Assembly: GCA_050011155.1 (NCBI GenBank)
Contig: JBEKJP010000014.1
Location: forward strand, 14,137 to 78,136
Direction of reading: 5' to 3'
DNA from: Palsa-504 sp050011155
GTDB taxonomy: Bacteria; Actinomycetota; Actinomycetes; Streptosporangiales; Streptosporangiaceae
DNA: 64,000 nt
Shown: positions 42,598 through 52,508 of the stretch, in pieces
How the letters are laid out: the number at the start of each line of letters is the position of its first letter
Position numbering within the stretch: the first letter of the stretch is position 1
Made by a program: the position numbers and the translations under genes
The notes under the pieces: model-generated
Databases searched by the model: none
What the model saw: only the letters and a program-made list of their open reading frames with translations
Told to the model about the DNA's origin: nothing

Positions 42598-42761
42598 TAT
42601 GGGGTAAGCGCCGTTATTGTGGTTACCCCGCTGAGCGCATCGCTCGCGGGGTTTTCTCGTGTCGGAGGCTTTCCGGCGCCGCCGAGAAGATGCCCGAGCT
42701 TGGTCGGCAGGCACCGCCATCGGACGCTCCGGCGGCGGCAGATGAGGCTCAAGGAGGTCAC
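42598..42761 (+). promoter_or_regulatory. infC leader with terminator/antiterminator hairpins
   Basis: GGGGTAA (42601-42607) can pair with TTACCCC (42623-42629). The alternative hairpin uses those same C residues: CCCCGC (42626-42631) with GCGGGG (42646-42651), plus GAGCG/CGCTC inside, ending in TTTT (42652-42655), a textbook intrinsic terminator lying 107 bases before infC. The two folds exclude each other, as in an attenuator. A minimal ATG-GGG-TAA frame (42599-42607) overlaps the first arm. The rest up to 42761 holds the infC ribosome-binding site. Confidence 0.7.
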
Positions 42762-43418
42762 ATCAGCACCGAAGCGCGCATCAACGAGCGCATCCGTTCT
42801 CCCGAAGTCCGGCTGGTCGGACCCAAGGGGGAGCAGATCGGGATCGTCTCGGTCAACGACGCACTCAAGCTGGCTCAGGAAGCCGATCTCGACCTAGTCG
42901 AGGTCGCGCCCACCGCGCGGCCACCGGTTTGCAAGCTCATGGACTACGGCAAGTTCAAGTACGAGTCCGCGGTCAAGGCCCGGGAATCGCGCAAGAACCA
43001 GACGCAGACGATCGTCAAGGAGATCAAGCTGCGCCCGAAGATCGACCCGCACGACTACGGCACCAAGAAGGGCCACGTCGAGCGGTTCCTCAAGGCGGGC
43101 GACAAGGTCAAGGTGACGATCATGTTCAGGGGGCGTGAGCAGTCCCGGCCCGAGCTGGGCTTCCGGCTGCTGCAGCGCCTCGCGGGCGACGTTGAAGAGC
43201 TCGGCTTCGTAGAGTCGGCGCCCAAGCAGGACGGACGGAACATGATCATGGTGATCGGTCCGCACAAGAAGAAGAGCGAAACCAAGGCGCATACGGCCAG
43301 CCAGAGCCAGAACCGGCCGGTGCCCAGCCCGCGCGCTGCCGCAGCGGAGGCCCAGGAACCGGAGGCCCAGGAACCGGAGGCCCAGGAACCGGAGGCCCAG
43401 GAACCGGCGGGTGAATGA
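42762..43418 (+). CDS. infC: Translation initiation factor IF-3 (ATC start)
   Basis: IF-3 binds the 30S subunit and checks start-codon pairing. The conserved protein begins ISTEARINERIRSPEVRLVGPKGEQIG. No ATG, GTG or TTG lies at that point, but ATC 42762 directly follows AAGGAGG (42751-42757). infC starts at AUU or AUC in several bacteria, which lets IF-3 limit its own synthesis, so I place the start at ATC (218 aa); the frame is open further upstream from TTG 42429 but that part is not conserved. Both IF-3 domains are complete (DYGKFKYE; VKVTIMFRGREQSRPELG). The C-terminus has four EAQEP repeats. Confidence 0.9.
   Translation: MSTEARINERIRSPEVRLVGPKGEQIGIVSVNDALKLAQEADLDLVEVAPTARPPVCKLMDYGKFKYESAVKARESRKNQTQTIVKEIKLRPKIDPHDYGTKKGHVERFLKAGDKVKVTIMFRGREQSRPELGFRLLQRLAGDVEELGFVESAPKQDGRNMIMVIGPHKKKSETKAHTASQSQNRPVPSPRAAAAEAQEPEAQEPEAQEPEAQEPAGE
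43348..43407 (+). repeat. Four 15-bp tandem repeats at the 3' end of infC
   Basis: GAGGCCCAGGAACCG occurs four times in frame, encoding Glu-Ala-Gln-Glu-Pro in the acidic tail of IF-3. The copies are identical apart from the last base or two, indicating recent expansion. Confidence 0.85.
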
Positions 43419-43485
43419 GCCCGCTGCCGACGGTGCCGCAGTACCGGGTCCGGCCTAGCCGGGTAGCATCACCGGGCGGCTGTAA

Positions 43486-43507
43486 ACCCCGGCGCGAGCG
43501 CCGGGGT
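43486..43507 (+). terminator. Hairpin between infC and rpmI
   Basis: ACCCCGGCG (43486-43494), loop CGAG, CGCCGGGGT (43499-43507): a perfect 9-bp stem without T-tract. It could partly terminate or be a processing site separating infC from rpmI-rplT. Confidence 0.5.
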
Positions 43508-43564
43508 CAGTAACCGCTGCGCGCCTAGAGGCGCCAGCTACAGGAACAGGAGACGACGGCGACC

Positions 43565-43759
43565 ATGCCGAAGATGAAGACTCACAGCGGTACCGCGAAG
43601 CGGTTCCGGCTGACCGGAACCGGCAAGGTCATGCGCCGCCGCGCCAACCGTGGCCATCTGTTCGAGAAGAAGTCGTCCCGCCTGACGCGGCGGCTATACG
43701 GCGAAGTGACGCTCGCGCCGAGCGACGTCAAGCACATCAAGAAGCTGCTGGGTAAGTAG
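43565..43759 (+). CDS. rpmI: 50S ribosomal protein L35
   Basis: A 64-residue basic ribosomal protein, MPKMKTHSGTAKRFRLTGTGKVMRR..., matching L35 over its length. ATG 43565 follows CAGGAGACGACGGCGACC. It lies between infC and rplT in the conserved IF3-L35-L20 operon. Confidence 0.98.
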   Translation: MPKMKTHSGTAKRFRLTGTGKVMRRRANRGHLFEKKSSRLTRRLYGEVTLAPSDVKHIKKLLGK

Positions 43760-43789
43760 CCCGGCCCGCGTCGAGGGAGACGGAACACA

Positions 43790-44170
43790 ATGGCACGCGT
43801 GAAGCGGGCGACCAACGCCCACAAGAAGCGCAAGACTGTCCTCGAGCGAGCCAGCGGCTACCGGGGCCAGCGGTCTCGGCTGTACCGCAAGGCCAAGGAG
43901 CAGATGCTCCACTCGATGACCTACGCCTACCGCGACCGCAAGGATCGCAAGGGCAACTTCCGGCGGCTGTGGATCCAGCGGATCAACGCGGCGGCCCGGG
44001 CCAACGGCATGACCTACAACCGGTTCATCCAGGGCCTGCGGGTGGCCGGCGTCGAGGTCGACCGGCGGATGCTGGCCGAACTCGCCGTGGCCGACGAGAC
44101 GGCTTTCTCGGCCCTGGTCGAGGTGGCGAAGAAGGCCCTCCCGGACGCCTCCGGGTCCGCGGCCGCCTGA
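43790..44170 (+). CDS. rplT: 50S ribosomal protein L20
   Basis: A 126-residue early-assembly ribosomal protein with the L20 N-terminal basic helix (MARVKRATNAHKKRKTVLERASGYRGQRSRLYRKAKEQ) and C-terminal globular domain (FIQGLRVAGVEVDRRMLAELAV). GGGAGACGG is the ribosome-binding region. In other bacteria L20 represses this operon through the leader; nothing here proves the same. The rRNA methyltransferase gene begins four bases after the stop. Confidence 0.98.
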   Translation: MARVKRATNAHKKRKTVLERASGYRGQRSRLYRKAKEQMLHSMTYAYRDRKDRKGNFRRLWIQRINAAARANGMTYNRFIQGLRVAGVEVDRRMLAELAVADETAFSALVEVAKKALPDASGSAAA

Positions 44171-44174
44171 CAAG

Positions 44175-45032
44175 GTGCGAGCCGCCGCCGCGCCCGCAAC
44201 TCCGCTGGGCGCGCACTCGCCGCGGCTCAAGGCCGCCCGGCGCCTGACCAAACGAGCCTTCCGCCAGCGTGAGCGGGCCTTCCTCGCCGAAGGCCCGCAA
44301 GCGGTGGCGGAAGCTTTTCGCTTCGGGGCCGGTATCACCGACCTGTTCGTCACCGTGCCCGCCCGGAGCAAGCACCAGGACCTGGTCGCCGAGATCGCCG
44401 CCGCGGGCATACCGGTGCACGTCGTCAACGGCGACATCATGGACGAACTGGCCCAGACGGTCACCCCGCAGGGGCTGCTCGCGGTCTGCGGCTTCGTCGA
44501 CGTCCCGCTGGCGGGGGTCGCCGCCGGAAAACCGAAGCTGGTCGTGCTGCTGGCCAACGTGCGCGACCCGGGCAACGCCGGCACCGTGCTGCGCACCGCC
44601 GACGCGGCGGGAGCGCAGGCGGTCGTCTTCGCCGACGCCTCCGTCGACCCCTACAACGGCAAGTGCGTGCGCGCGTCGGCCGGCAGCCTGTTCCACCTGC
44701 CCGTGGTGGCCGCCGGCCGCCTCGAGGAGGCCATCGGCGCGCTGCGCCAGGCCGGCCTGCGGATCGTGGCGGCGGACGGCCGCGCCGGGCAACCCCTGGA
44801 CGACCCCGCGGTGCAGGCCCGGCTGGCCGAGCCGACCGCCTGGATGTTCGGCAACGAGGCGTGGGGACTGCCGCCCGAGCTTGTCGCGCTGGCCGACGAA
44901 CCCGTCGCCGTCCCCATCTACGGCCAGGCCGAGAGCCTCAACCTGGCCGCCGCGGCGGCGGTATGCCTCTACGCGTCCGCGCGTGCGCAGCGAGTGCAAG
45001 CGTTATGGGGGATGAACGCGTGGCCGCGGTGA
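44175..45032 (+). CDS. SpoU/TrmH-family rRNA 2'-O-methyltransferase
   Basis: A 285-residue SPOUT-class RNA methyltransferase. Motif 1 VLLANVRDPGNAGTVLRTADAAGA, motif 2 WMFGNEAWGLPPE and motif 3 VPIYGQAESLNLAAAAAVCLY form the knotted SAM site; the N-terminal domain (RLTKRAFRQRERAFLAEGPQAVAEAF) is the L30e-like RNA-binding part. Position after rplT is typical of TrmH-like 23S rRNA methyltransferases, including thiostrepton-resistance relatives. GTG 44175 is the likely start. The exact target nucleotide cannot be told. Confidence 0.93.
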   Translation: MRAAAAPATPLGAHSPRLKAARRLTKRAFRQRERAFLAEGPQAVAEAFRFGAGITDLFVTVPARSKHQDLVAEIAAAGIPVHVVNGDIMDELAQTVTPQGLLAVCGFVDVPLAGVAAGKPKLVVLLANVRDPGNAGTVLRTADAAGAQAVVFADASVDPYNGKCVRASAGSLFHLPVVAAGRLEEAIGALRQAGLRIVAADGRAGQPLDDPAVQARLAEPTAWMFGNEAWGLPPELVALADEPVAVPIYGQAESLNLAAAAAVCLYASARAQRVQALWGMNAWPR

Positions 45033-45128
45033 CAATATGGGACAAAAGTAGCGACTGGTGGCCCAGAGTGTCTGGACTGCAACATAGAGAATTCGTTGCC
45101 AGGACTGTCACAAAGTCGGTATACGCGC

Positions 45129-45134
45129 TAGAGT
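45129..45134 (+). promoter_or_regulatory. Candidate -10 of the histidine kinase promoter
   Basis: TAGAGT, with TGTCAC about 18 bases upstream as a weak -35, 25 bases before GTG 45160. The AT-richer 45033-45159 gap is the only room for a promoter. Confidence 0.4.
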
Positions 45135-45159
45135 CTGATCACAATCCGTCACCCGAACC

Positions 45160-46437
45160 GTGACACTCCGGCCGCCGGACGATCGCAGTGCGGCCTCGCC
45201 GGACGGAGGCTTCGCTGCAGTGGACGAGCTCATACCGAGCCGGGCGTCATCGGCCCCGCAACCGGCCGAGACTGCCGCGAACCCCGGGGACGCCACTGGT
45301 CAGGTGTCCGGCCCGAGCCCGCTGCCCGAAGGGCCGGTCCCGATCGGGAGCCTGGTCTTCGCCGACGAGCTGCCGGACGGGGTGGTGGTGGCCGACGAGG
45401 TGGGCCGCATCGTCGTCTTCAACCGGGTGGCCGCCCGCCTGACCGGGCTCGACCCGGCCGAGATCATCGGCAAGTTCGTGTTCGACGTGCTCCCGCTGCG
45501 CGACAGCGAAGGCCGCGACTGGTGGGTGTACGCCAACCCCTACGGCGGCCTGCCCACCCGCACTCGTCACCCTGAGCGATCGCTTTACCTGGCCGACGGC
45601 ACCGAGATCCTCGTCTCCATCGGCTACGTCAGGGAAGAACGAGCCAAGGGCGGCCCCCGCGGTCCGCGGCCGGTCAAGAAACTTGTCATCAGCCTGCGCG
45701 GGGCGCAGCAGCGGGAGCGCCTCGAGCGCAGCCGGGCCGAGCTGGTCTCCACCGTCGCGCACGAGCTGCGCTCCCCGCTCACCAGCGTCAAGGGCTTCAC
45801 CGCGACGCTGCTGAACAAGTGGGGCCGGTTCACCGACGACCAGAAGCGCGTCATGCTGGAGACGGTCAACGCCGACGCCGACCGCGTGACCAGGCTGATC
45901 ACCGAGCTGCTCGACGTGTCCAGGATCGAGTCCGGCCGGATGGAGGTCCACCGGCAGCTGGTCGACCTGCCCGACCGGGCCCGGCGGATCGTGGCCGGCC
46001 GGGTGGCGGCAGGCGACGCCGAGGACCGGTTCCGGCTCGAGGTGCTCGGCGGCCTGCCGGAGACCTGGCTGGACGCCGACAAGATCGACCAGATCCTCGG
46101 CAACCTGGTCGAGAACGCGGTCAGGCACGGCGCTGGTATCGTGACGATCGTGATCGAGCCGGCCATCGTGGACGACGCCGCCGCGGCCTCCGTCTCCGTG
46201 CGCGACCAGGGCGAGGGCATCGCACCGGACGTCGCCCCGCGCGTGTTCCGCCAGTTCTGGCGGGGTAAGACCCGCGGCGGCAGCCGCCATGGCTGGCATG
46301 GCGGCGGTACCGGCCTGGGCCTGTACATCGTCAAGGGGCTCGTCGAGGCCCACGGCGGCACGATCGACGTGCACCGTGCCCCCGGCGGCGGGGCCGAGTT
46401 CCGATTTATCGTGCCCGCTGGGACCGCTGCCGCCTGA
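45160..46437 (+). CDS. PAS-domain sensor histidine kinase
   Basis: A 425-residue kinase without membrane segments. Order: a Pro/Ala-rich N-terminus, a PAS domain (about 65-170; DELPDGVVVADEVGRIVVFNRVAARLTGL), HisKA with phospho-acceptor His201 (STVAHELRSPLTSVKGF), and a HATPase domain with the N box (NLVENAVRHG), G1 (DQGEGIAP), F box (FRQFWRG) and G2 (GTGLGLYI). No response regulator gene is adjacent, so it is an orphan here; its cue is presumably cytoplasmic. No ribosome-binding site is evident at GTG 45160. Confidence 0.92.
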   Translation: MTLRPPDDRSAASPDGGFAAVDELIPSRASSAPQPAETAANPGDATGQVSGPSPLPEGPVPIGSLVFADELPDGVVVADEVGRIVVFNRVAARLTGLDPAEIIGKFVFDVLPLRDSEGRDWWVYANPYGGLPTRTRHPERSLYLADGTEILVSIGYVREERAKGGPRGPRPVKKLVISLRGAQQRERLERSRAELVSTVAHELRSPLTSVKGFTATLLNKWGRFTDDQKRVMLETVNADADRVTRLITELLDVSRIESGRMEVHRQLVDLPDRARRIVAGRVAAGDAEDRFRLEVLGGLPETWLDADKIDQILGNLVENAVRHGAGIVTIVIEPAIVDDAAAASVSVRDQGEGIAPDVAPRVFRQFWRGKTRGGSRHGWHGGGTGLGLYIVKGLVEAHGGTIDVHRAPGGGAEFRFIVPAGTAAA

Positions 46438-46578
46438 CCTTTGCGGTAACCTCCCAGGGGCCGACGCCAAACCCGCTGGCGCGTCGAGGTTAAACCGACG
46501 CTGCCATCTTGCCCCGTTCGGCATGAAAAATCTGCCGTGAGACCTCAGCTAACGTACGGCCCGCAGGAAGCAGGACCC

Positions 46579-47703
46579 ATGTCCGCACCGAACAAGAACT
46601 ACGACCCGAAGGCGACGGCCTCGCTCGCGTCCGACGAGGTGACCCGCGTCCTCGACGAGGCGCTCGCCGCGATCGCCGCCGCCGGCACCCTCGACGAGCT
46701 GAAGGCGGCGCGGATCGCGCACGACGGCGACCGGGCGCCGCTCTCGCTGGCCAGCGCGGAGATCGGCGCGCTCCCGCCGCAGGCCCGGGCCGACGCCGGG
46801 CGGCGGATCGGCGCGGCCCGCGGTCAGCTGCGCGAGGCACTCCGCCAGCGTCAAGAAGACCTTGAGGCCGAACGGGACAGGCAGGTTCTGGTCACCGAGG
46901 CCGTCGACGTCACGCTGCCAGGCGGCCGGTTCCCGGCCGGTGCACGGCACCCCGTCACGACCCTGGCCGACCGGCTGTCCGACGTGTTCATCGCGATGGG
47001 CTACGAGGTCGCCGAGGGACCGGAGGCCGAGGCGGAGTGGTACAACTTCGACGCGCTGAACATCCTGCCTGACCACCCGGCCCGCGAGATGCAGGACACC
47101 ATCTTCGTCCAGAGCAGCGGGGGTCCTGAGCGTAAGTCGGGCGTGGTCCTGCGGACCCACACCTCGCCGGTGCAGATCAGGTCGATGCTGTCGCGCCCGC
47201 TGCCGCTGTACGTGGTCAGCCCGGGCAAGTGCTACCGGCAGGACCCGCTCGACGCCACCCACAGCCCGGTCTTCCACCAGATCGAGGGGCTCGCGGTCGA
47301 CGAGGGCCTGACCATGGCCGACCTGCGCGGCGCGATCCAGTCGTTCGTGGACGCGATGTTCGGCGTGGGCTTGCGCACCCGGTTCCGGCCCGACTACTTC
47401 CCCTTCACCGAGCCGTCGGGCGACGTGTCGATGGAGTGCCACATCTGCCGTGGCGCATCGGCCAAGGCGGGCGGCGACCCGTGCCGGGTGTGCCGGTCGC
47501 AGGGCTGGATCGAGATCGCGGGCTGCGGCATGGTCAACCCCCGGGTGCTGGTGGCGTGCGGCATCGACCCCGACCGGTACAGCGGGTTCGCGTTCGGGCT
47601 GGGCATCGAGCGCAGCCTGGTGATCGCGCACGGGCTGACCGAGATCAGGGACGCGGTCGAGGGCGACGTGCGGTTCAGCCGGGCGTTCGGGATGGAGATC
47701 TGA
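46579..47703 (+). CDS. pheS: Phenylalanyl-tRNA synthetase alpha subunit
   Basis: Catalytic class II subunit of the alpha2beta2 PheRS. From ATG 46579 (374 aa; MSAPNKNYDP..., which fits actinobacterial PheS, with AGGAAGCAGGA upstream) there is an N-terminal coiled-coil, then motif 1-3 regions: ARHPVTTLADRLSDVFIAMGYEV, RTHTSPVQIRSM, CYRQDPLDATHSPVFHQIEG and FGLGIERSLVIAHGL. The frame continues upstream to GTG 46537, but those residues are not conserved. pheT follows one base after the stop. Confidence 0.97.
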   Translation: MSAPNKNYDPKATASLASDEVTRVLDEALAAIAAAGTLDELKAARIAHDGDRAPLSLASAEIGALPPQARADAGRRIGAARGQLREALRQRQEDLEAERDRQVLVTEAVDVTLPGGRFPAGARHPVTTLADRLSDVFIAMGYEVAEGPEAEAEWYNFDALNILPDHPAREMQDTIFVQSSGGPERKSGVVLRTHTSPVQIRSMLSRPLPLYVVSPGKCYRQDPLDATHSPVFHQIEGLAVDEGLTMADLRGAIQSFVDAMFGVGLRTRFRPDYFPFTEPSGDVSMECHICRGASAKAGGDPCRVCRSQGWIEIAGCGMVNPRVLVACGIDPDRYSGFAFGLGIERSLVIAHGLTEIRDAVEGDVRFSRAFGMEI

Positions 47704-47704
47704 G

Positions 47705-50383
<2,679 letters not shown>

Positions 50384-50707
50384 CCCGCACCACCGTGCAC
50401 CGCAGCCTCGCCAATCGCAGCAACACCATCCTCCGCATCAGCACCATCGGTCACGTAGGCGTGAACTGATGTCCGAATTGTCCGGATGTCTCGGTCGGGA
50501 TGGGCGCTTTGCCGGCAGTTTCGGGCGTCATAGCACCCGAAACTGCCGACAAAGCCGAGTACGGTCGCGTGTCCCGGCGATCAGGTGTGCCGTACGGTTA
50601 CCCGGTCGTCCGGAAGCTGTTGCTAAGGGAGCAACTGTCGGTCAGGATGTGATTACCGATGACCGCAGCGCTGTGCTGAGCCGGAGGACAACATAACCAG
50701 ACACGCG
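50384..50707. other. pheT-MFS intergenic region with 20-bp inverted repeat
   Basis: 324 bases without a gene. GCTTTGCCGGCAGTTTCGGG (50506-50525) faces a 20-base arm at 50536-50555 that is its complement except one position, with a 10-base loop. It may end the pheST transcript. GGAGGA (50683-50688) near the end is a strong ribosome-binding site for the MFS gene. Confidence 0.6.
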
Positions 50708-52105
50708 GTGGCCCGGGGGGGAACGTCCGAGCAGGCCGCGAAGACCAGGTTCCGCGACGTGTTCGCGGTGGCTGAATTCCGGGCGCTGTGGCTGGCCCAG
50801 CTCCTGTCGGTCATCGGTGATCAGTTGGCCCGGGTCGCGCTGACGGTGCTGGTCTTCGATCGCACCGGGTCGGCGCTGCTCGCGGCGGTCACCTTCGTGG
50901 TCAGCGTGGTGCCGATGTTCATCGGCGGCATCACGCTGGCCTGGCTGGCCGACCGGCACCCCCGCCGGGCCGTGATGATCCTCTGCGACCTCATCCGGTG
51001 CGCGCTGGTCCTCCTCATGGCGGTGCCCGGCCTGCCGCTGGCCGCCATGGTGACACTTCTGTTCGTGGTGACGCTGGCCGGAGCGCCGTTCAACTCGGCG
51101 CGCGCGGCTATCTACCCGGAGGTGCTGACCGGCGAGAGCTACGTGCTGGGCACCGCGATCGGGCTCACCACCGTCCAGTTCGCTCAGGTCATCGGGTTCG
51201 CCCTCGGCGGAACGATCGCCGGCTTCTTCGGCATCAGAACCTCGCTCGTCATCGACGCGGCCACCTTCGCCGTGTCCGGGCTCATCGTCCAGTCCCGGGT
51301 CCGGCCGCGTCCTGCTCCCGCGCCCGCGGCCCGTCCCGGCGAGGGGCCCGCCGGGCTGGCCGGCGTCCTGGCCGGCACCCGCCTGGTCTTCGCGAACCGG
51401 GTGCTGCGCACCACCATGCTGTTCGGCTGGCTGGCGGCGTTCTCTAGTTCGCCCGAGGGCGTCGTTACCCCGCTCGCCCGCGACGTGGGCGGAGGCACGC
51501 TAGCGGTGGGGGTCATACTGGCGGCGCAGGCCCTGGGGATTACGGCCGGGGTGCTCGCGTTCAGCCGTCTCGTCCCCCCGCCAACCAGGCTCCGCTACAT
51601 GGGCCCGCTCGCGTTCGCGAGCTGCGCTGTCCTCATGCTGTTCGCCTGGCGTCCCGGCCTGCCCCTGTCGCTGCTCGTCCTGTTCGTCTCCGGTCTGTTC
51701 GCGTGCTACCAACTGGCGGCCAACTCCGCTTTCGTCGGCGCGACACCGGCCGGACAGCGGAGCCAGGCTTTCGGCCTGGCCCAGGGCGGTATCAGCCTGG
51801 GCGAGGGAATAGTGCTGATCGCGGCGGGAGCCGCCGCCGACCGCCATTCCCCGGCACTGGTCATCGCGGTGTGCGGCGCCGTCGGCGCCGTACTCGCGGT
51901 AGTACTCGCCCTCAACTGGCGCCAGGGCAGGCGCCGGGTGAACGGGCGTCATGAACGGGCCTTAGGTCCACTGGATGCCGCGCATGTCACGCTCCCTTCT
52001 CCTGATCGCCGGGTGGCCTGCTCGTCCGTAAGCCTTAGGTCCACTGGATGCCGCGCATACCTTTGCCCTTCTGTGAGTGTCTGGGTGGCTTCCCCGCGTA
52101 ATTAG
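50708..52105 (+). CDS. Major facilitator superfamily permease
   Basis: A 465-residue exporter-like MFS protein with about twelve spans, the loop 2-3 motif LADRHPRRAVM, and a split halfway at the RVRPRPAPAPAARPGEGP cytoplasmic loop; it resembles enterobactin- or macrolide-exporter-like permeases. GTG 50708 is the first ordinary start, but GGAGGA lies 20 bases away and an in-frame ATA at 50693 is exactly five bases after GGAGG. The last ~45 residues follow the final helix, are not MFS-like and are encoded by a 27-bp direct repeat region, so the native C-terminus may be near residue 418. Substrate unknown. Confidence 0.85.
   Translation: MARGGTSEQAAKTRFRDVFAVAEFRALWLAQLLSVIGDQLARVALTVLVFDRTGSALLAAVTFVVSVVPMFIGGITLAWLADRHPRRAVMILCDLIRCALVLLMAVPGLPLAAMVTLLFVVTLAGAPFNSARAAIYPEVLTGESYVLGTAIGLTTVQFAQVIGFALGGTIAGFFGIRTSLVIDAATFAVSGLIVQSRVRPRPAPAPAARPGEGPAGLAGVLAGTRLVFANRVLRTTMLFGWLAAFSSSPEGVVTPLARDVGGGTLAVGVILAAQALGITAGVLAFSRLVPPPTRLRYMGPLAFASCAVLMLFAWRPGLPLSLLVLFVSGLFACYQLAANSAFVGATPAGQRSQAFGLAQGGISLGEGIVLIAAGAAADRHSPALVIAVCGAVGAVLAVVLALNWRQGRRRVNGRHERALGPLDAAHVTLPSPDRRVACSSVSLRSTGCRAYLCPSVSVWVASPRN
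51959..51985 (+). repeat. 27-bp direct repeat, copy 1
   Basis: Begins GCCTTAGGTCCACTGGATGC and is identical over 27 bases with 52032-52058. The copies are 73 bases apart and therefore read in different frames within the 3' end of the MFS frame. Confidence 0.9.
52032..52058 (+). repeat. 27-bp direct repeat, copy 2
   Basis: Second perfect copy of the repeat at 51959-51985; both copies are flanked by C/T-rich sequence (CTCCCTTCTCC, CCTTTGCCCTTC). Confidence 0.9.
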
Positions 52106-52508
52106 CTTGAACGTCCCGATACGCTATGCAGTTCAATCAATACGTAGCGTAGGCGACCTGCTCTTCCGATGGCCATTGCCCCGCCATCGGGCGTCGTGGC
52201 TACCCATTGTGGCGCGCGGTCGTCTTCTCGGGGCACTTTGTACGTATTGCCGGGAATAAGTCGGCCCTTGCGGTAACACAAGGTAATTTCAGCGTCGCCA
52301 TGGGGAAGTGATGTGAAGCATGAGGCCAAAGAAGGTATTGTTCTACCAGTGAGTAGCGGGGTTTTCACGTTTTGCGCTCGCCGGGGCCGGTGCTGCGGGA
52401 CAATGGGTACGCGCGCTGCGACCCAGATGGCACGGTGCTGAGGTTGGCACGGTGCTCAGGTGACCATCTGCTCGGTGACGTGGCGGCCGTCTGTATAAGG
52501 AGGTGCTG
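52106..52508. other. Lower-GC gene-free region before the diguanylate cyclase
   Basis: About 400 bases of visibly lower GC. TACGCTA (52120-52126) pairs with TAGCGTA (52145-52151). An 88-codon minus-strand frame (52102-52368) exists, but its third codon positions lack the strong G/C bias of neighbours and I do not call it. AAGGAGG (52497-52503) is the ribosome-binding site of the next gene. Confidence 0.5.

Noticed and set aside
52102..52368. 88-residue minus-strand frame before the diguanylate cyclase
   Set aside because: Third codon positions are mixed rather than G/C-biased and no ribosome-binding site or family is visible; it may only reflect lower local GC.
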